DNA of 64,000 bases, taken from Halodesulfurarchaeum sp. HSR-GB (GTDB taxonomy: Archaea > Halobacteriota > Halobacteria > Halobacteriales > Halobacteriaceae). Location: positions 868,001 through 932,000 of the forward strand of contig NZ_JAVKGN010000001.1 in the NCBI RefSeq assembly GCF_031432215.1, read 5' to 3'. Under the pieces are notes generated by a model, which was not told the DNA's origin, searched no databases, and was given only the letters and a program-made list of their open reading frames with translations. Shown piece by piece: positions 1 through 7,695 of the stretch. Position 1 is the stretch's first letter. Each line of letters begins with the position of its first letter. The translations under genes and the position numbers were made by a program.

Positions 1-125
1 TGAAACGCGGCCTCGATTCCGGGCGGCGTCTCCGGGTTCACGTTGGCGCTGAAATCGATGCCCGCTGCCTCAGGTTCGCTGCCGTGGGGCACACGCTCCA
101 CGCTCGGGACACTATCGCGGTCCAT
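1..125 (-). CDS. cobD: CobD-like threonine-phosphate decarboxylase/aminotransferase, N-terminal part
   Basis: Only the first 41 codons lie in the window; the gene runs off the left edge. The peptide starts MDRDSVPSVERVPHG and contains IDFSANVNPETPPG, the N-terminal block typical of PLP-dependent HisC/CobD aminotransferase-fold proteins. In cobamide synthesis CobD decarboxylates L-threonine-phosphate to aminopropanol-phosphate, the linker that CbiB attaches to the corrin ring. The ATG at 125 overlaps the 3' end of cobY by 14 bp, so it is the next gene of the same minus-strand operon. A histidinol-phosphate aminotransferase is the alternative from family similarity alone; the position after cbiB, cobS and cobY favours CobD. 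Confidence 0.75.
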   Translation of the reverse strand, partial: MDRDSVPSVERVPHGSEPEAAGIDFSANVNPETPPGIEAAF

Positions 126-687
126 CGTCCCTCCGGTCGTCGAGGACCGTCGCGACCCAGGCGTCTCGCAGTCGGTTCACGTTCACGGCGAATCGGGTGT
201 CTGTCGTCATGAGTGTCTGTTCGGGTTCCGGTGGGCCAACCACGTTGACCCCGGTCGGGGCCACTTTTTGGCCCGCGGCCTCGATCGTGGCGTCGATCGA
301 CACGCCGAGGGAGCGTTTCAACTCGACCGGGACCGCGACCATGGCCGAGCCGGCGTCGTACCCGTCGAGGACCCAGTCGATCGCGTCGCCGGCGAGCAGC
401 GGGAGGTCCGCGCCCACGGTCAGCACTGGCGTGTCGACCCGGTCGAGGGCCCGTTCCAGGTCGGCGACGTAGCCCTCGCCAGGCCCCTCGATCACGGGGA
501 CGTCGACGTGGGCGGCCGTCCGGGGCGTGTCCGGCGAGACCACGGCGAACACCTGCTCGATTCGGCTGGCTGCAAGCGCCTCGATGACCCGATCGATCAT
601 GGGCACGCCCCCGATCTCGAAACACGCCTTCTCCCCGTCGAAGTCGAGCCGTGTTCCCAGGCCGCCACACATCACCAGAGCGTCCAC
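112..687 (-). CDS. cobY: Adenosylcobinamide-phosphate guanylyltransferase (archaeal CobY)
   Basis: A 191-aa nucleotidyltransferase that activates adenosylcobinamide phosphate with GTP in the nucleotide-loop assembly of cobamides. The N-terminus VDALVMCGGLGTRLD is the nucleotide-binding loop of the MobA/CobY family; the PLLAGDA and GVNVVGP blocks follow. The chosen start is a GTG at 687 that gives the family-typical N-terminus and overlaps the end of cobS by 16 bp; an ATG at 672 would cut into the GTP loop. Archaea use CobY in place of bacterial CobU. It lies between cobS and cobD in a tightly overlapping operon. MobA is excluded mainly by context. Confidence 0.88.
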   Translation of the reverse strand: MDALVMCGGLGTRLDFDGEKACFEIGGVPMIDRVIEALAASRIEQVFAVVSPDTPRTAAHVDVPVIEGPGEGYVADLERALDRVDTPVLTVGADLPLLAGDAIDWVLDGYDAGSAMVAVPVELKRSLGVSIDATIEAAGQKVAPTGVNVVGPPEPEQTLMTTDTRFAVNVNRLRDAWVATVLDDRRDDGPR

Positions 688-1409
688 ACGATCACCCCCG
701 CGAGCAGCGCGGCCAGCCGTCCGACTTCGTTCGTCGCGCCGAGCACGTCGCCGTTGATTCCACCTAGCCGGGACCGAGCCCACCGCTCGCCCAGGATGCC
801 GGTCGTGCCCCCGACAATTACTGCGACTGCAGCGGCGGGGTGGCCCACTGTCAACAGGATCGCGGGCAGCGCCCCGGCCATGGCGAGGGGACCGGTCCAT
901 CGGTCGACGTTCCCAGCGAGTGCCGAGCCGAGGCCTTCGTGTGAGGGGGTGCCACGAATCAGGACTTCGACCATGCCGAGTTTCGCGCCGACCTCGGCCG
1001 CGATCACCAGGCCAACGAGGCCGGTGCCAGCGAGGGTCTGGCCGACGGCGAACAGGCCCAGGAGTAGCAAGCCCAGCGCCAGGACGGCCCCGACGCCGAT
1101 CGCGCTGTCCTTCATCGCGGCCCTGGCCTCGGCCGGGTCGCCGTGGGTTGCCACGCCATCGGCCACGTCGAGCAGGCCGTCGGCGTGGTTGATGCCGCCG
1201 AAGACCCCGTAGCCAAGGACAAAGGCAAAGCCCACGATCGTCTCGGGCAGCGGGAGGAACAGTAGCAGCGCCACGAGCGCGCCCAGAATATAGCCCACGC
1301 CGATCATCGCGGCTGGGCGGTCGGCGAAGGCCTCCCAGTTAGCGGCGGTCTGGCCGACCGGGAGGGTCGTCAGGAAGCCGACTGCGCCCCGGAGTGCGCT
1401 CAGAACCAT
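672..1409 (-). CDS. cobS: Adenosylcobinamide-GDP ribazoletransferase (cobalamin-5'-phosphate synthase)
   Basis: A 245-aa integral membrane enzyme joining adenosylcobinamide-GDP to alpha-ribazole (phosphate), the last step of cobamide assembly. Family hallmarks are visible: the acidic motif GINHADGLLDVADG near residue 75, an HG pair followed by a second segment with DSAIG, and a C-terminal GGINGDVLGATNEVGR block. Several hydrophobic, Ala/Leu/Gly-rich membrane segments lie between them. The gene overlaps cbiB by 10 bp upstream and cobY by 16 bp downstream, so translation is probably coupled across the operon. Length and motifs are normal for the family. Confidence 0.93.
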   Translation of the reverse strand: MVLSALRGAVGFLTTLPVGQTAANWEAFADRPAAMIGVGYILGALVALLLFLPLPETIVGFAFVLGYGVFGGINHADGLLDVADGVATHGDPAEARAAMKDSAIGVGAVLALGLLLLGLFAVGQTLAGTGLVGLVIAAEVGAKLGMVEVLIRGTPSHEGLGSALAGNVDRWTGPLAMAGALPAILLTVGHPAAAVAVIVGGTTGILGERWARSRLGGINGDVLGATNEVGRLAALLAGVIVWTLW

Positions 1410-2296
1410 GCGATCACCCCCGCCAGCGCGAAGGCGAGCAGGCCGGCCCGCCGGACGATTCGAACGCTTTGTCTGGCCCGACCGAGCGACGGCAGCTCGG
1501 CCGCGGGGTTGAGATCGTAGGTCTCGGGCTTACAGAGCCGGACGTCGAGGACGGCCGCCAGGGTCGCCATCGGCCAGCCCGAGTTCGGGGAGGGAGGATC
1601 ACGCGCCCAGGCCCTGGCTGTTTGGAGCGCTCCCGGCTGCCCGGCCGCGAGCGCGATGAGCACGGCGCTCAGTCGGGCCGGTACCCACTCGACGAGGTCG
1701 TCCAGGCGAGCGCTCGCGGTACCGACCCGTCGATCACGGTAGCCCACCATCGAGTCGAGGGTGTTCACCGCCTTGACCCAGGCGGCCGCGCCCACGGCCA
1801 CCGGCAGCGAGACGAGACTCCCCAGCGCGAAGGCCAGGAGTGGGGCAAGTAGCCCGTCAGCGAGGTTCTCCGCGAGGCTCTCGACCGCGCCGCTGCGCAA
1901 CGCCTTTGGGCCGAGCGTCTCGGTGTCCCGGCCCACGAGCCCGATGATACTCTCCCGGGCGTGGTCGAGGTCGGTCTCGGTCGCTTCGATCACGGTCGTC
2001 GTGAGGTCACAGAGCATATCGAGGCTGACGGTGGTAAACAGAAGGACGCCCGCGAGAATCCCCGCGAGCCAGTGGCCGTCGAGCAGCCAAATCGGGAGGG
2101 CTGTGGCGAGTGCCGCGACGAGCGGGAGCCAGAGCGCGAACAGCAATCCGACGAGGCGTGGGTGCTCGGTCGGTCGGTCGAGCCAGCCGATCGCCCGGCC
2201 CAGCCACGCGACTGGGTGCATCGACTCGGGTGGCTCGCCCACGACGGCGTCGAGGAGAAGTGCCACGCCGACCGCCAGGGTCGCTATCGGGGGCAT
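1400..2296 (-). CDS. cbiB: Adenosylcobinamide-phosphate synthase CbiB
   Basis: A 298-aa membrane protein that condenses adenosylcobyric acid with the aminopropanol-phosphate made by CobD. The N-terminus has the family motif DAVVGEPPESMHPVAWLG, followed by membrane segments and the conserved ESLAENLADGLLAPLL and VNTLDSMVGYRD blocks in the middle. A positively charged loop and a C-terminal hydrophobic segment end the protein. It starts with ATG at 2296, 63 bp downstream of the binding-protein gene, and its end overlaps the cobS start. Placement beside cobS, cobY and cobD gives a complete nucleotide-loop assembly set apart from alpha-ribazole synthesis. Confidence 0.93.
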   Translation of the reverse strand: MPPIATLAVGVALLLDAVVGEPPESMHPVAWLGRAIGWLDRPTEHPRLVGLLFALWLPLVAALATALPIWLLDGHWLAGILAGVLLFTTVSLDMLCDLTTTVIEATETDLDHARESIIGLVGRDTETLGPKALRSGAVESLAENLADGLLAPLLAFALGSLVSLPVAVGAAAWVKAVNTLDSMVGYRDRRVGTASARLDDLVEWVPARLSAVLIALAAGQPGALQTARAWARDPPSPNSGWPMATLAAVLDVRLCKPETYDLNPAAELPSLGRARQSVRIVRRAGLLAFALAGVIAWF

Positions 2297-2359
2297 CGAC
2301 GGTGGCTTGCCCCGCAGGGGATATCAGTCGGGCGATCCGTCAGTCGCGTTCGGGCCACG

Positions 2360-3412
2360 TCACTCCCGGCGCAGGAACGCGGCCCCGCCGAGTGCGAGCA
2401 GCGCGACGATCGGGCCGAACCCGGGCGCTTCGGTCTCGGTGGTCACGGCCGTGGTATCCTCGTTCTGTGTGTCTTCAGTCGTGGTCGCCTGGGCGGACTC
2501 GTAGGCTTCGGGGTGGAGTTCACTCGCGATGTGTTCGACCACGTCGACGGTCCGCGGCGCGGCCTGACTGATGGAGTGGGCGTTCACGGTGACGATCTGG
2601 TCGTTCTGCACGGCCGGGGTCTCGTTGTAGGCTTCCTTGTCCGGGATGCCCGGGGCCTCGTCGTTGACGACGATCCACTCGGGGCTCTGGTTGGCGACGA
2701 CCTCGTCGCTCACCATCTGGAAGCCCGAAATCCCGGCCTCGCTGGCCACGTTCGTGGCCCCGGCGGTGGTGAGGATCTCGTCGATGAACGTGCCCTCGCC
2801 GGAGGTGTAGCCGGCGAACGCGTAGAGCACGCGGGGCGAGTCCTCGCCGTCGACGGCCTCGGCGACGGTATCGAGGGTCTGTTCCATCTCCGTGGCCTTC
2901 GCGTCCGCACCCTCACACTCGCCGGTCAACTGACCGATCAGGCGGGTCTTCTCGACCACGTCGTCCATGGTCTCGGAAGCGCCGAAGTGATAGACCGTGA
3001 GGTCCTCATCCTGCCGCAGTTGTTCGACTTTCTCCTCGCTGATGATGTCCGGTGCAAGTACGATGTCGGGGTCCTGGGCGATGACCCGCTCGGTGTTCAC
3101 GAAGCCCTCCTCACCGGAGACGATCTCCTTTTCCTCGTCCCAGTCGAGGTAGGTGGCCCGGTCGGAGATGCCGATGACCTTCTCCTGAGCGCCGATCTCG
3201 TACATCGTCTGGGCGGCGCTCGGCGCGAGGGTCACGACCGTCTCGGGTTCCTCCTCGATCGTGATCTCGGTGTCGGTCGAGTCGGTCACGGTGAGCGGGT
3301 ACGAACAGTCACTGCCACTCTGGGCGGCCACACCCCCCAGTCCGCCGGCGACGCCGGCGGTCAGGAGCAGGGCCGTCAGTCCGACGGCGAACAATCCACG
3401 TGGAACGTGCAT
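2360..3412 (-). CDS. btuF: BtuF-like corrinoid/cobalamin-binding protein with PGF-CTERM anchor
   Basis: A 350-aa secreted protein of the periplasmic-binding-protein class (BtuF/FepB helical-backbone type). An N-terminal hydrophobic signal segment (about residues 9-30) ends near GGVAAQSG. The mature part has ETVVTLAPSAAQTMYEIGA and DPDIVLAPD, blocks common in cobalamin and iron-chelate binding proteins. A Thr/Glu-rich linker then leads to PGFGPIVALLALGGAAFLRRE, a clear PGF-CTERM signal processed by archaeosortase and anchored by lipid. It leads the cobamide operon, so a role in corrinoid or cobinamide salvage is the best reading; a siderophore-binding protein is the alternative. No permease or ATPase gene (btuC/btuD) lies beside it. 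Confidence 0.8.
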   Translation of the reverse strand: MHVPRGLFAVGLTALLLTAGVAGGLGGVAAQSGSDCSYPLTVTDSTDTEITIEEEPETVVTLAPSAAQTMYEIGAQEKVIGISDRATYLDWDEEKEIVSGEEGFVNTERVIAQDPDIVLAPDIISEEKVEQLRQDEDLTVYHFGASETMDDVVEKTRLIGQLTGECEGADAKATEMEQTLDTVAEAVDGEDSPRVLYAFAGYTSGEGTFIDEILTTAGATNVASEAGISGFQMVSDEVVANQSPEWIVVNDEAPGIPDKEAYNETPAVQNDQIVTVNAHSISQAAPRTVDVVEHIASELHPEAYESAQATTTEDTQNEDTTAVTTETEAPGFGPIVALLALGGAAFLRRE

Positions 3413-3522
3413 AGTAGTGAATGGTGACTGTGAATGTTAAATTTGTCTACCTCAAATTCGGTTGTGTAACTGGGAATCTCATCAGGGTTGAGTACACATA
3501 ACGAATTTGTTAATATTGGGGA

Positions 3523-3530
3523 TTTAATAT
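3523..3530 (+). promoter_or_regulatory. TATA box of the first 97-aa gene
   Basis: An AT-rich box, TTTAATAT, preceded by purines (GGGGA), is centred about 30 nt before the ATG at 3557. That is the normal haloarchaeal promoter spacing for a leaderless or almost leaderless transcript, and it supports the internal ATG over the in-frame start at 3488. Confidence 0.55.
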
Positions 3531-3556
3531 TGGTGCACCGGAAGGTACGGACGGAT

Positions 3557-3850
3557 ATGGTCGTACAAAACGAATTGCGAACGGCGATGGAAGCCAGCCG
3601 GGAGGACCTCATCGAGGTTCTCGCGCAGTACCAGGCCGTCCCCGTGGTCGACGACGGACAGGAGGTTTCGAGTCTGCTCGGTGGTCGGACGAACACCGAG
3701 TTCAAACTGGAAGAACCGGGGGGTGTGGAGACGACCGACCGGCAGACCCGACAGGAAGTCCTCGAACACCTCGGGGTCGAAGACGAACAAGACCTCGAAC
3801 CGGTCCAGGAGGAGATCAAGAACCACCAGGCGTGGGGCGAGAAGGTCTGA
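3557..3850 (+). CDS. Hypothetical 97-aa acidic protein, paralogue A
   Basis: Function not recognised. The protein begins MVVQNELRTAME and carries the blocks VPVVDDGQEVSSLLGGR, DRQTRQEVL and a C-terminal LEPVQEEIKNH. It has no cysteine, signal peptide or membrane segment and is strongly acidic, as expected for a soluble halophilic protein. The gene at 4082 encodes a clear paralogue of exactly the same length. An in-frame start at 3488 would add 23 residues, but the TATA box at 3523-3530 and the match with the paralogue favour 3557. It is divergent from the cobamide operon and transcribed alone. Confidence 0.75.
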   Translation: MVVQNELRTAMEASREDLIEVLAQYQAVPVVDDGQEVSSLLGGRTNTEFKLEEPGGVETTDRQTRQEVLEHLGVEDEQDLEPVQEEIKNHQAWGEKV

Positions 3851-4044
3851 GTGGCCGGGCACCCACCGAGGACGTGTCCCGGCTAGCTGTCACCGCCCAC
3901 CCACGGTCGTTCTTCGATCGACTCTCGCCCCAGTGTCAACTATCTGTCAGGGCAATCACACAGAAAATACCGACTACGCCACCGGTTTTCTCCACCCCTG
4001 GGGTTTGGTCCCACGTCACTGGTCATATATCAGAAAGGAGGTGA

Positions 4045-4054
4045 AAATTAATAT
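4045..4054 (+). promoter_or_regulatory. TATA box of the second 97-aa gene
   Basis: AAATTAATAT preceded by a purine-rich stretch lies about 30 nt before the ATG at 4082, the same layout as for the upstream paralogue. The AGGAGGTGA just upstream (4036-4044) is too far from the start codon to be its ribosome-binding site and more likely forms part of the BRE-like promoter element. Confidence 0.5.
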
Positions 4055-4081
4055 CGATGAGCCGGTAGGTTAGGATGGACT

Positions 4082-4375
4082 ATGGTCGTTCAAAGCGAAC
4101 TCCGTGAAGCGATGGAGTCGGGCCGCGATGAGACGATCGAACTGCTGGCCCGCAACGAGACCGTGCCGGTCATCGACGAGGAGGCCGAGGTTTCGGACCT
4201 GCTGGGTGGCCGCAAACAACCATCCTTCAAGCTGGAGGAGGAAGACGGCGTCGAGACCGTCGACCGCCAGACCCGACAGGACGTGCTGAACTTCCTCGAC
4301 ATCGAGGACGAGGCGGACCTCGAACCGGTTCAGGAGGAGATCAGAAACCACGAGGACTGGGGAGCTGACGTCTGA
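4082..4375 (+). CDS. Hypothetical 97-aa acidic protein, paralogue B
   Basis: Function not recognised. It is the same length as the gene at 3557 and aligns with it without gaps: MVVQSELREAME, VPVIDEEAEVSDLLGGR, DGVETVDRQTRQDVL and LEPVQEEIRNHEDWG. The two most conserved parts are the LLGGR segment and the DRQTRQ segment, which probably mark the functional surface. It has its own promoter, so the pair look like a tandem duplication whose members are expressed separately. A small regulatory or adaptor protein is possible, but nothing in the sequence proves it. Confidence 0.75.
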   Translation: MVVQSELREAMESGRDETIELLARNETVPVIDEEAEVSDLLGGRKQPSFKLEEEDGVETVDRQTRQDVLNFLDIEDEADLEPVQEEIRNHEDWGADV

Positions 4376-4402
4376 GCGGCCCAGTCGGGATCCGACTTCC
4401 GG

Positions 4403-5152
4403 TCACTCGACGGCGTCGGGAGTGCTGGCGAGGGTGACCCGTTCTGCGAGCCAGTCCAGGGCCGTCTGGACCTCGTGTTCGCTCTCGCCGGTCACGCGCA
4501 CCCGGTTTCGGTCGGCTAACTCGCCGGGGTAGCTCCCGGCCCGGACGGCAAATTGGGCTTCGAGCTCCTGAAGATGCTCCGCGAGGACCCCCTCGGGAGC
4601 GTCCGTATAGCGGGTTTCCATCACCACGTCGCCGCCGAAGTCCGCGGCGATCTGCTCGAAGGTGGCTTTGAGCTCGCTCGGTACGCCGGGCAGGACATAG
4701 ACGTTTTCCACTGTACACCCCCTGGCGAGCCCTTTGGGGTTCTCGATCGGTTGGCCACCCGCGACGGTCTCGGCCACCCGGTCGACGTCCAGTCCCAGGT
4801 CGTACTTCGCTGCGAGGTCGGGGTGGGCCGCGACGAAGGCTTCGGAGGACTCCCTGGCTGCCGCCCGTGCCTCGGGATCGACCACCAGGTCCCGATCCAG
4901 CGCATCCGCAACCGCCGCCATGGTCAGATCGTCCGGGGTCCCGCCCAGGCCGCCGGTGACGATGACCCGGTCGTGGCGGGCGGCCCGGGTGGCGACCCGC
5001 TCGGCGATGAGTTCGCGGTCGTCACCGATCGTGAGGATCTCGACGACGCGGCCGCCCCGCTCGGTGAGCTTCCGGGCGAGCCAACTCGCGTTCGTGTTCT
5101 CGGTCTCGCCGGCCAGGAGTTCGTCCCCGACCGTGATGATCGCCACGTCCAT
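4403..5152 (-). CDS. CinA-like protein, molybdopterin-binding-domain family
   Basis: A 249-aa protein that begins MDVAIITVGDELLAGETENTN, the classic start of the MoCF_biosynth domain of CinA (competence/damage-inducible protein A) and related proteins. The TGGLGGTPDDLT motif near residue 70 and VYVLPGVPSELK further on are also typical. It lacks the C-terminal nicotinamide-nucleotide amidase domain of bacterial CinA, as usual in archaea. The start at 5152 is preferred because the 28 extra residues upstream have no family counterpart. Its exact substrate is unknown; nucleotide-sugar or NAD-related pyrophosphatase roles are known for relatives. It is divergent from folCP, with 82 bp between the starts. 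Confidence 0.82.
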   Translation of the reverse strand: MDVAIITVGDELLAGETENTNASWLARKLTERGGRVVEILTIGDDRELIAERVATRAARHDRVIVTGGLGGTPDDLTMAAVADALDRDLVVDPEARAAARESSEAFVAAHPDLAAKYDLGLDVDRVAETVAGGQPIENPKGLARGCTVENVYVLPGVPSELKATFEQIAADFGGDVVMETRYTDAPEGVLAEHLQELEAQFAVRAGSYPGELADRNRVRVTGESEHEVQTALDWLAERVTLASTPDAVE

Positions 5153-5234
5153 AGTCGGGATACGTGCGGCCGTCAGGAAAGTGTCCGGTTCCTGGTTCGG
5201 TACCTTGAAGCGAGCCGTTCTCGAACGCCCGACC

Positions 5235-7646
5235 ATGGATTACAGCGAGGCGGCGAACTACCTCCTCGGTCTTCGCCGGTTTCGGACCCAACTCGGTACC
5301 GAAGACATCGCCCGGTTTCTGGAGACGGCCGGTAACCCACAGGCTGGCACGGACTTCGTCCAGATCGCCGGCTCGAACGGCAAGGGCAGCACGGCCCGGA
5401 TGCTCGCCTCGGTTCTCCGAGAGGCGGGCCTTGACGTGGGACTCTACACCTCGCCGGACCTGGGGGACGTTCGCGAGCGGGTGCAGGTCAACGGCCGGAA
5501 GATCCCCAAGTCGGCGATCACCGAATTCGTCTCGACGTTCCGCGAGCGCCTGGACAGCGGGGCCGCCCGCTCGGAACCGCTGACTCACTTCGAGGCCCTC
5601 ACTGCCCTGGCGATCTGGTACTTCGGGGAGCGTGACGTGGACGTCGCCATCCTCGAGGTCGGGATCGGCGGGCAGTACGACGCGACGAGCGTCGTCTCGC
5701 CGATCGCGAGTGCGGTGACCAACGTCTCGCTCGAACACACCGACGTGCTCGGTTCGACTCGCGAGGAAATCGCCCGGGACAAAGTTCACGTCGCCCCCGA
5801 GGACGGCCCGCTGGTCACGGCCGCGGATTCGGTCTTCGACACCCTCCGGGAGCATACCGATCTCACCACGGTCGGCTGGGCGGACACGGACGTCGTCGTG
5901 GAGTCCCTCGGTCGGGACGGCTACGAGGCCCAGGAGATCACCGTCCGCGGCGAGGGCCTCGATCTCACGGCTCGAATTCCACACCTCGGTCGCCACCAGG
6001 CCGAGAACGCTGGCGTGGCGGTCGCGCTGGCGAGACAGGTCACCGACGTCGATCCCGACACGATCGCCAGAGGGCTCAGAAAGGCGGCGTGGCCGGGCCG
6101 ATTCGAGGTGATGGAGCAGGACCCGCTCGTCCTCCTGGACGGCGCGCACAACCCTGGCGCGAGCGAGCAACTCGGGTCGGTGCTCACGGACCTGGCCTAC
6201 GAGGACCTCTATCTGGTCTTCGGGGCGATGCACGACAAGGACCTCGGGGCCATGATCGAGGCCCTGCCCCGCCCCACACAGGTCTTTACCTGTCGCCCGG
6301 ATAAGAAGCGAGCCGAGGACGAGCGCGTGCTGGCGAAGGCCTGGGAGGCAGCCGGCGTTGATGCCGTCGAGGCGGTCGGCTCCGTTCTGGGGGGTGTCAA
6401 TCGGGCCATCAACCAGGCCGGTCCCGAGGACGCCGTGGTGATCGCGGGCTCGCTCTACACCGTCGCCGAGGCCCGGCAGCGCTGGGCCCGGACCGTGATC
6501 CCGGTCGACGCCAAATTCGCGAGTGAGGCCGACGGGACCGAACCGCTCGCGGCACTCGACCGCGCGGAACGACCGATCGAGGCGGCCGATCGCCGCTTCG
6601 GGACGGTTCGAACACGGCTCCCACGGGATGGGGCCCGAACGGTCCAGGCAGAGATGTTGCGGGCGGGCGGGGAGTGTGAGATCTCGGCGCTCATCGAGGA
6701 GGCCCGCTTCGTCGATGTCATCCTCTCGGGCACTCGAACCCAGTTCCGGACGCTCTTCGATGCCCTCGAAGACCGGGACTGTTGTCCCACCCTCCCTGCG
6801 GACATCGAAGCCGCACTCGGTCCCACGCCGACCGATTTCCCGGGGCTCGACCCAGCCCACCAGCCCGCCCTGATGGGCATCCTGAACATCACGCCGGACT
6901 CCTTCCACGACGGCGGGGAGTACAACGCCGTCCCGCAGGCCATCGAGCGGGCCGAGAAGCTAATCGAGGACGGTGCCGACATCATCGACGTCGGCGGGGA
7001 GAGTACCCGGCCCGGCGCGGATCCCGTCGAGATTCAGGCGGAGATCGATCGGATCGTCCCGGTCATCGAAGCCTTGCAGGACCTGGACGCGATGATTTCG
7101 GTGGACACACGGAAGGCCGAGGTCGCGACGGCGGCCATCGAGGCCGGTGCGGACATCATCAACGACCAGGACGGCCTGGAAGACCCGGCGCTGCGGGCCG
7201 TCGTCGCCGAACACGACGTGCCGGTGATCCTGATGCACAGCATCAACACGCCGGTCCAGCCCGACGCCGACGTGCCCTACGACGACGTGGTCACGGACGT
7301 CATCGCCGAACTCAAAGAGCGGGTGCTCCTGGCTCGCCGGGCGGGTATCGATCGGGATCAGATCGTCCTCGACCCCGGCATCGGCTTCGGCAAGACCGCA
7401 GCCGAGAACTTCGAACTGCTGGATCGGCTCCACGAGCTGACGGGGTTGGGACTGCCCGTGCTCTTTGCCCACTCACACAAGTCCCTCTTCGCGGACATCG
7501 GCTATGCGGACGGGGATCGACTCCTGCCGACGGTCGTCGCCTCGGCGATGGCGGCCGAACGGGGGGCTGCCGCCTTGCGGGTTCACGACGTCGCCGAGAA
7601 CCTGGCGGCGGTCAAGACGGCCGGCGCGACCGACCGGACGGAGTAG
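5235..7646 (+). CDS. folCP: FolC-FolP fusion: folylpolyglutamate/dihydrofolate synthase plus dihydropteroate synthase
   Basis: An 803-aa two-domain folate enzyme. Residues 1 to about 430 are FolC: an ATP-binding loop GSNGKGS at 46-52 and the LDGAHNPGA block around residue 297. The C-terminal part, from about residue 545, is dihydropteroate synthase, with PALMGILNITPDSF, DIIDVGGESTRPGA, a SVDTRKAEV motif and FAHSHKSLF. A linker of about 100 residues separates them. The ATG at 5235 is chosen because MDYSEAANYLLGLRRF is the natural FolC N-terminus. This fusion is known in haloarchaea. It supplies the (polyglutamylated) folate that the downstream one-carbon genes need. Confidence 0.93.
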   Translation: MDYSEAANYLLGLRRFRTQLGTEDIARFLETAGNPQAGTDFVQIAGSNGKGSTARMLASVLREAGLDVGLYTSPDLGDVRERVQVNGRKIPKSAITEFVSTFRERLDSGAARSEPLTHFEALTALAIWYFGERDVDVAILEVGIGGQYDATSVVSPIASAVTNVSLEHTDVLGSTREEIARDKVHVAPEDGPLVTAADSVFDTLREHTDLTTVGWADTDVVVESLGRDGYEAQEITVRGEGLDLTARIPHLGRHQAENAGVAVALARQVTDVDPDTIARGLRKAAWPGRFEVMEQDPLVLLDGAHNPGASEQLGSVLTDLAYEDLYLVFGAMHDKDLGAMIEALPRPTQVFTCRPDKKRAEDERVLAKAWEAAGVDAVEAVGSVLGGVNRAINQAGPEDAVVIAGSLYTVAEARQRWARTVIPVDAKFASEADGTEPLAALDRAERPIEAADRRFGTVRTRLPRDGARTVQAEMLRAGGECEISALIEEARFVDVILSGTRTQFRTLFDALEDRDCCPTLPADIEAALGPTPTDFPGLDPAHQPALMGILNITPDSFHDGGEYNAVPQAIERAEKLIEDGADIIDVGGESTRPGADPVEIQAEIDRIVPVIEALQDLDAMISVDTRKAEVATAAIEAGADIINDQDGLEDPALRAVVAEHDVPVILMHSINTPVQPDADVPYDDVVTDVIAELKERVLLARRAGIDRDQIVLDPGIGFGKTAAENFELLDRLHELTGLGLPVLFAHSHKSLFADIGYADGDRLLPTVVASAMAAERGAAALRVHDVAENLAAVKTAGATDRTE

Positions 7647-7657
7647 TCACTGGTCGG

Positions 7658-7676
7658 CTTTTTCGACGCGAAAAAG
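7658..7676. terminator. Bidirectional terminator between folCP and the BCCT gene
   Basis: A perfect 8-bp inverted repeat, CTTTTTCG-ACG-CGAAAAAG, lies between the convergent 3' ends. It provides a T-rich tract on both strands, as expected for archaeal termination in both directions. Confidence 0.6.
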
Positions 7677-7695
7677 AAAACCGCCAGCCGCGGGG

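Noticed and set aside
5022-6908. A 628-codon minus-strand open frame opposite folCP
   Set aside because: Antisense shadow; composition is Arg/Gly/Asp repeats without domain features, and folCP motifs on the plus strand are complete.
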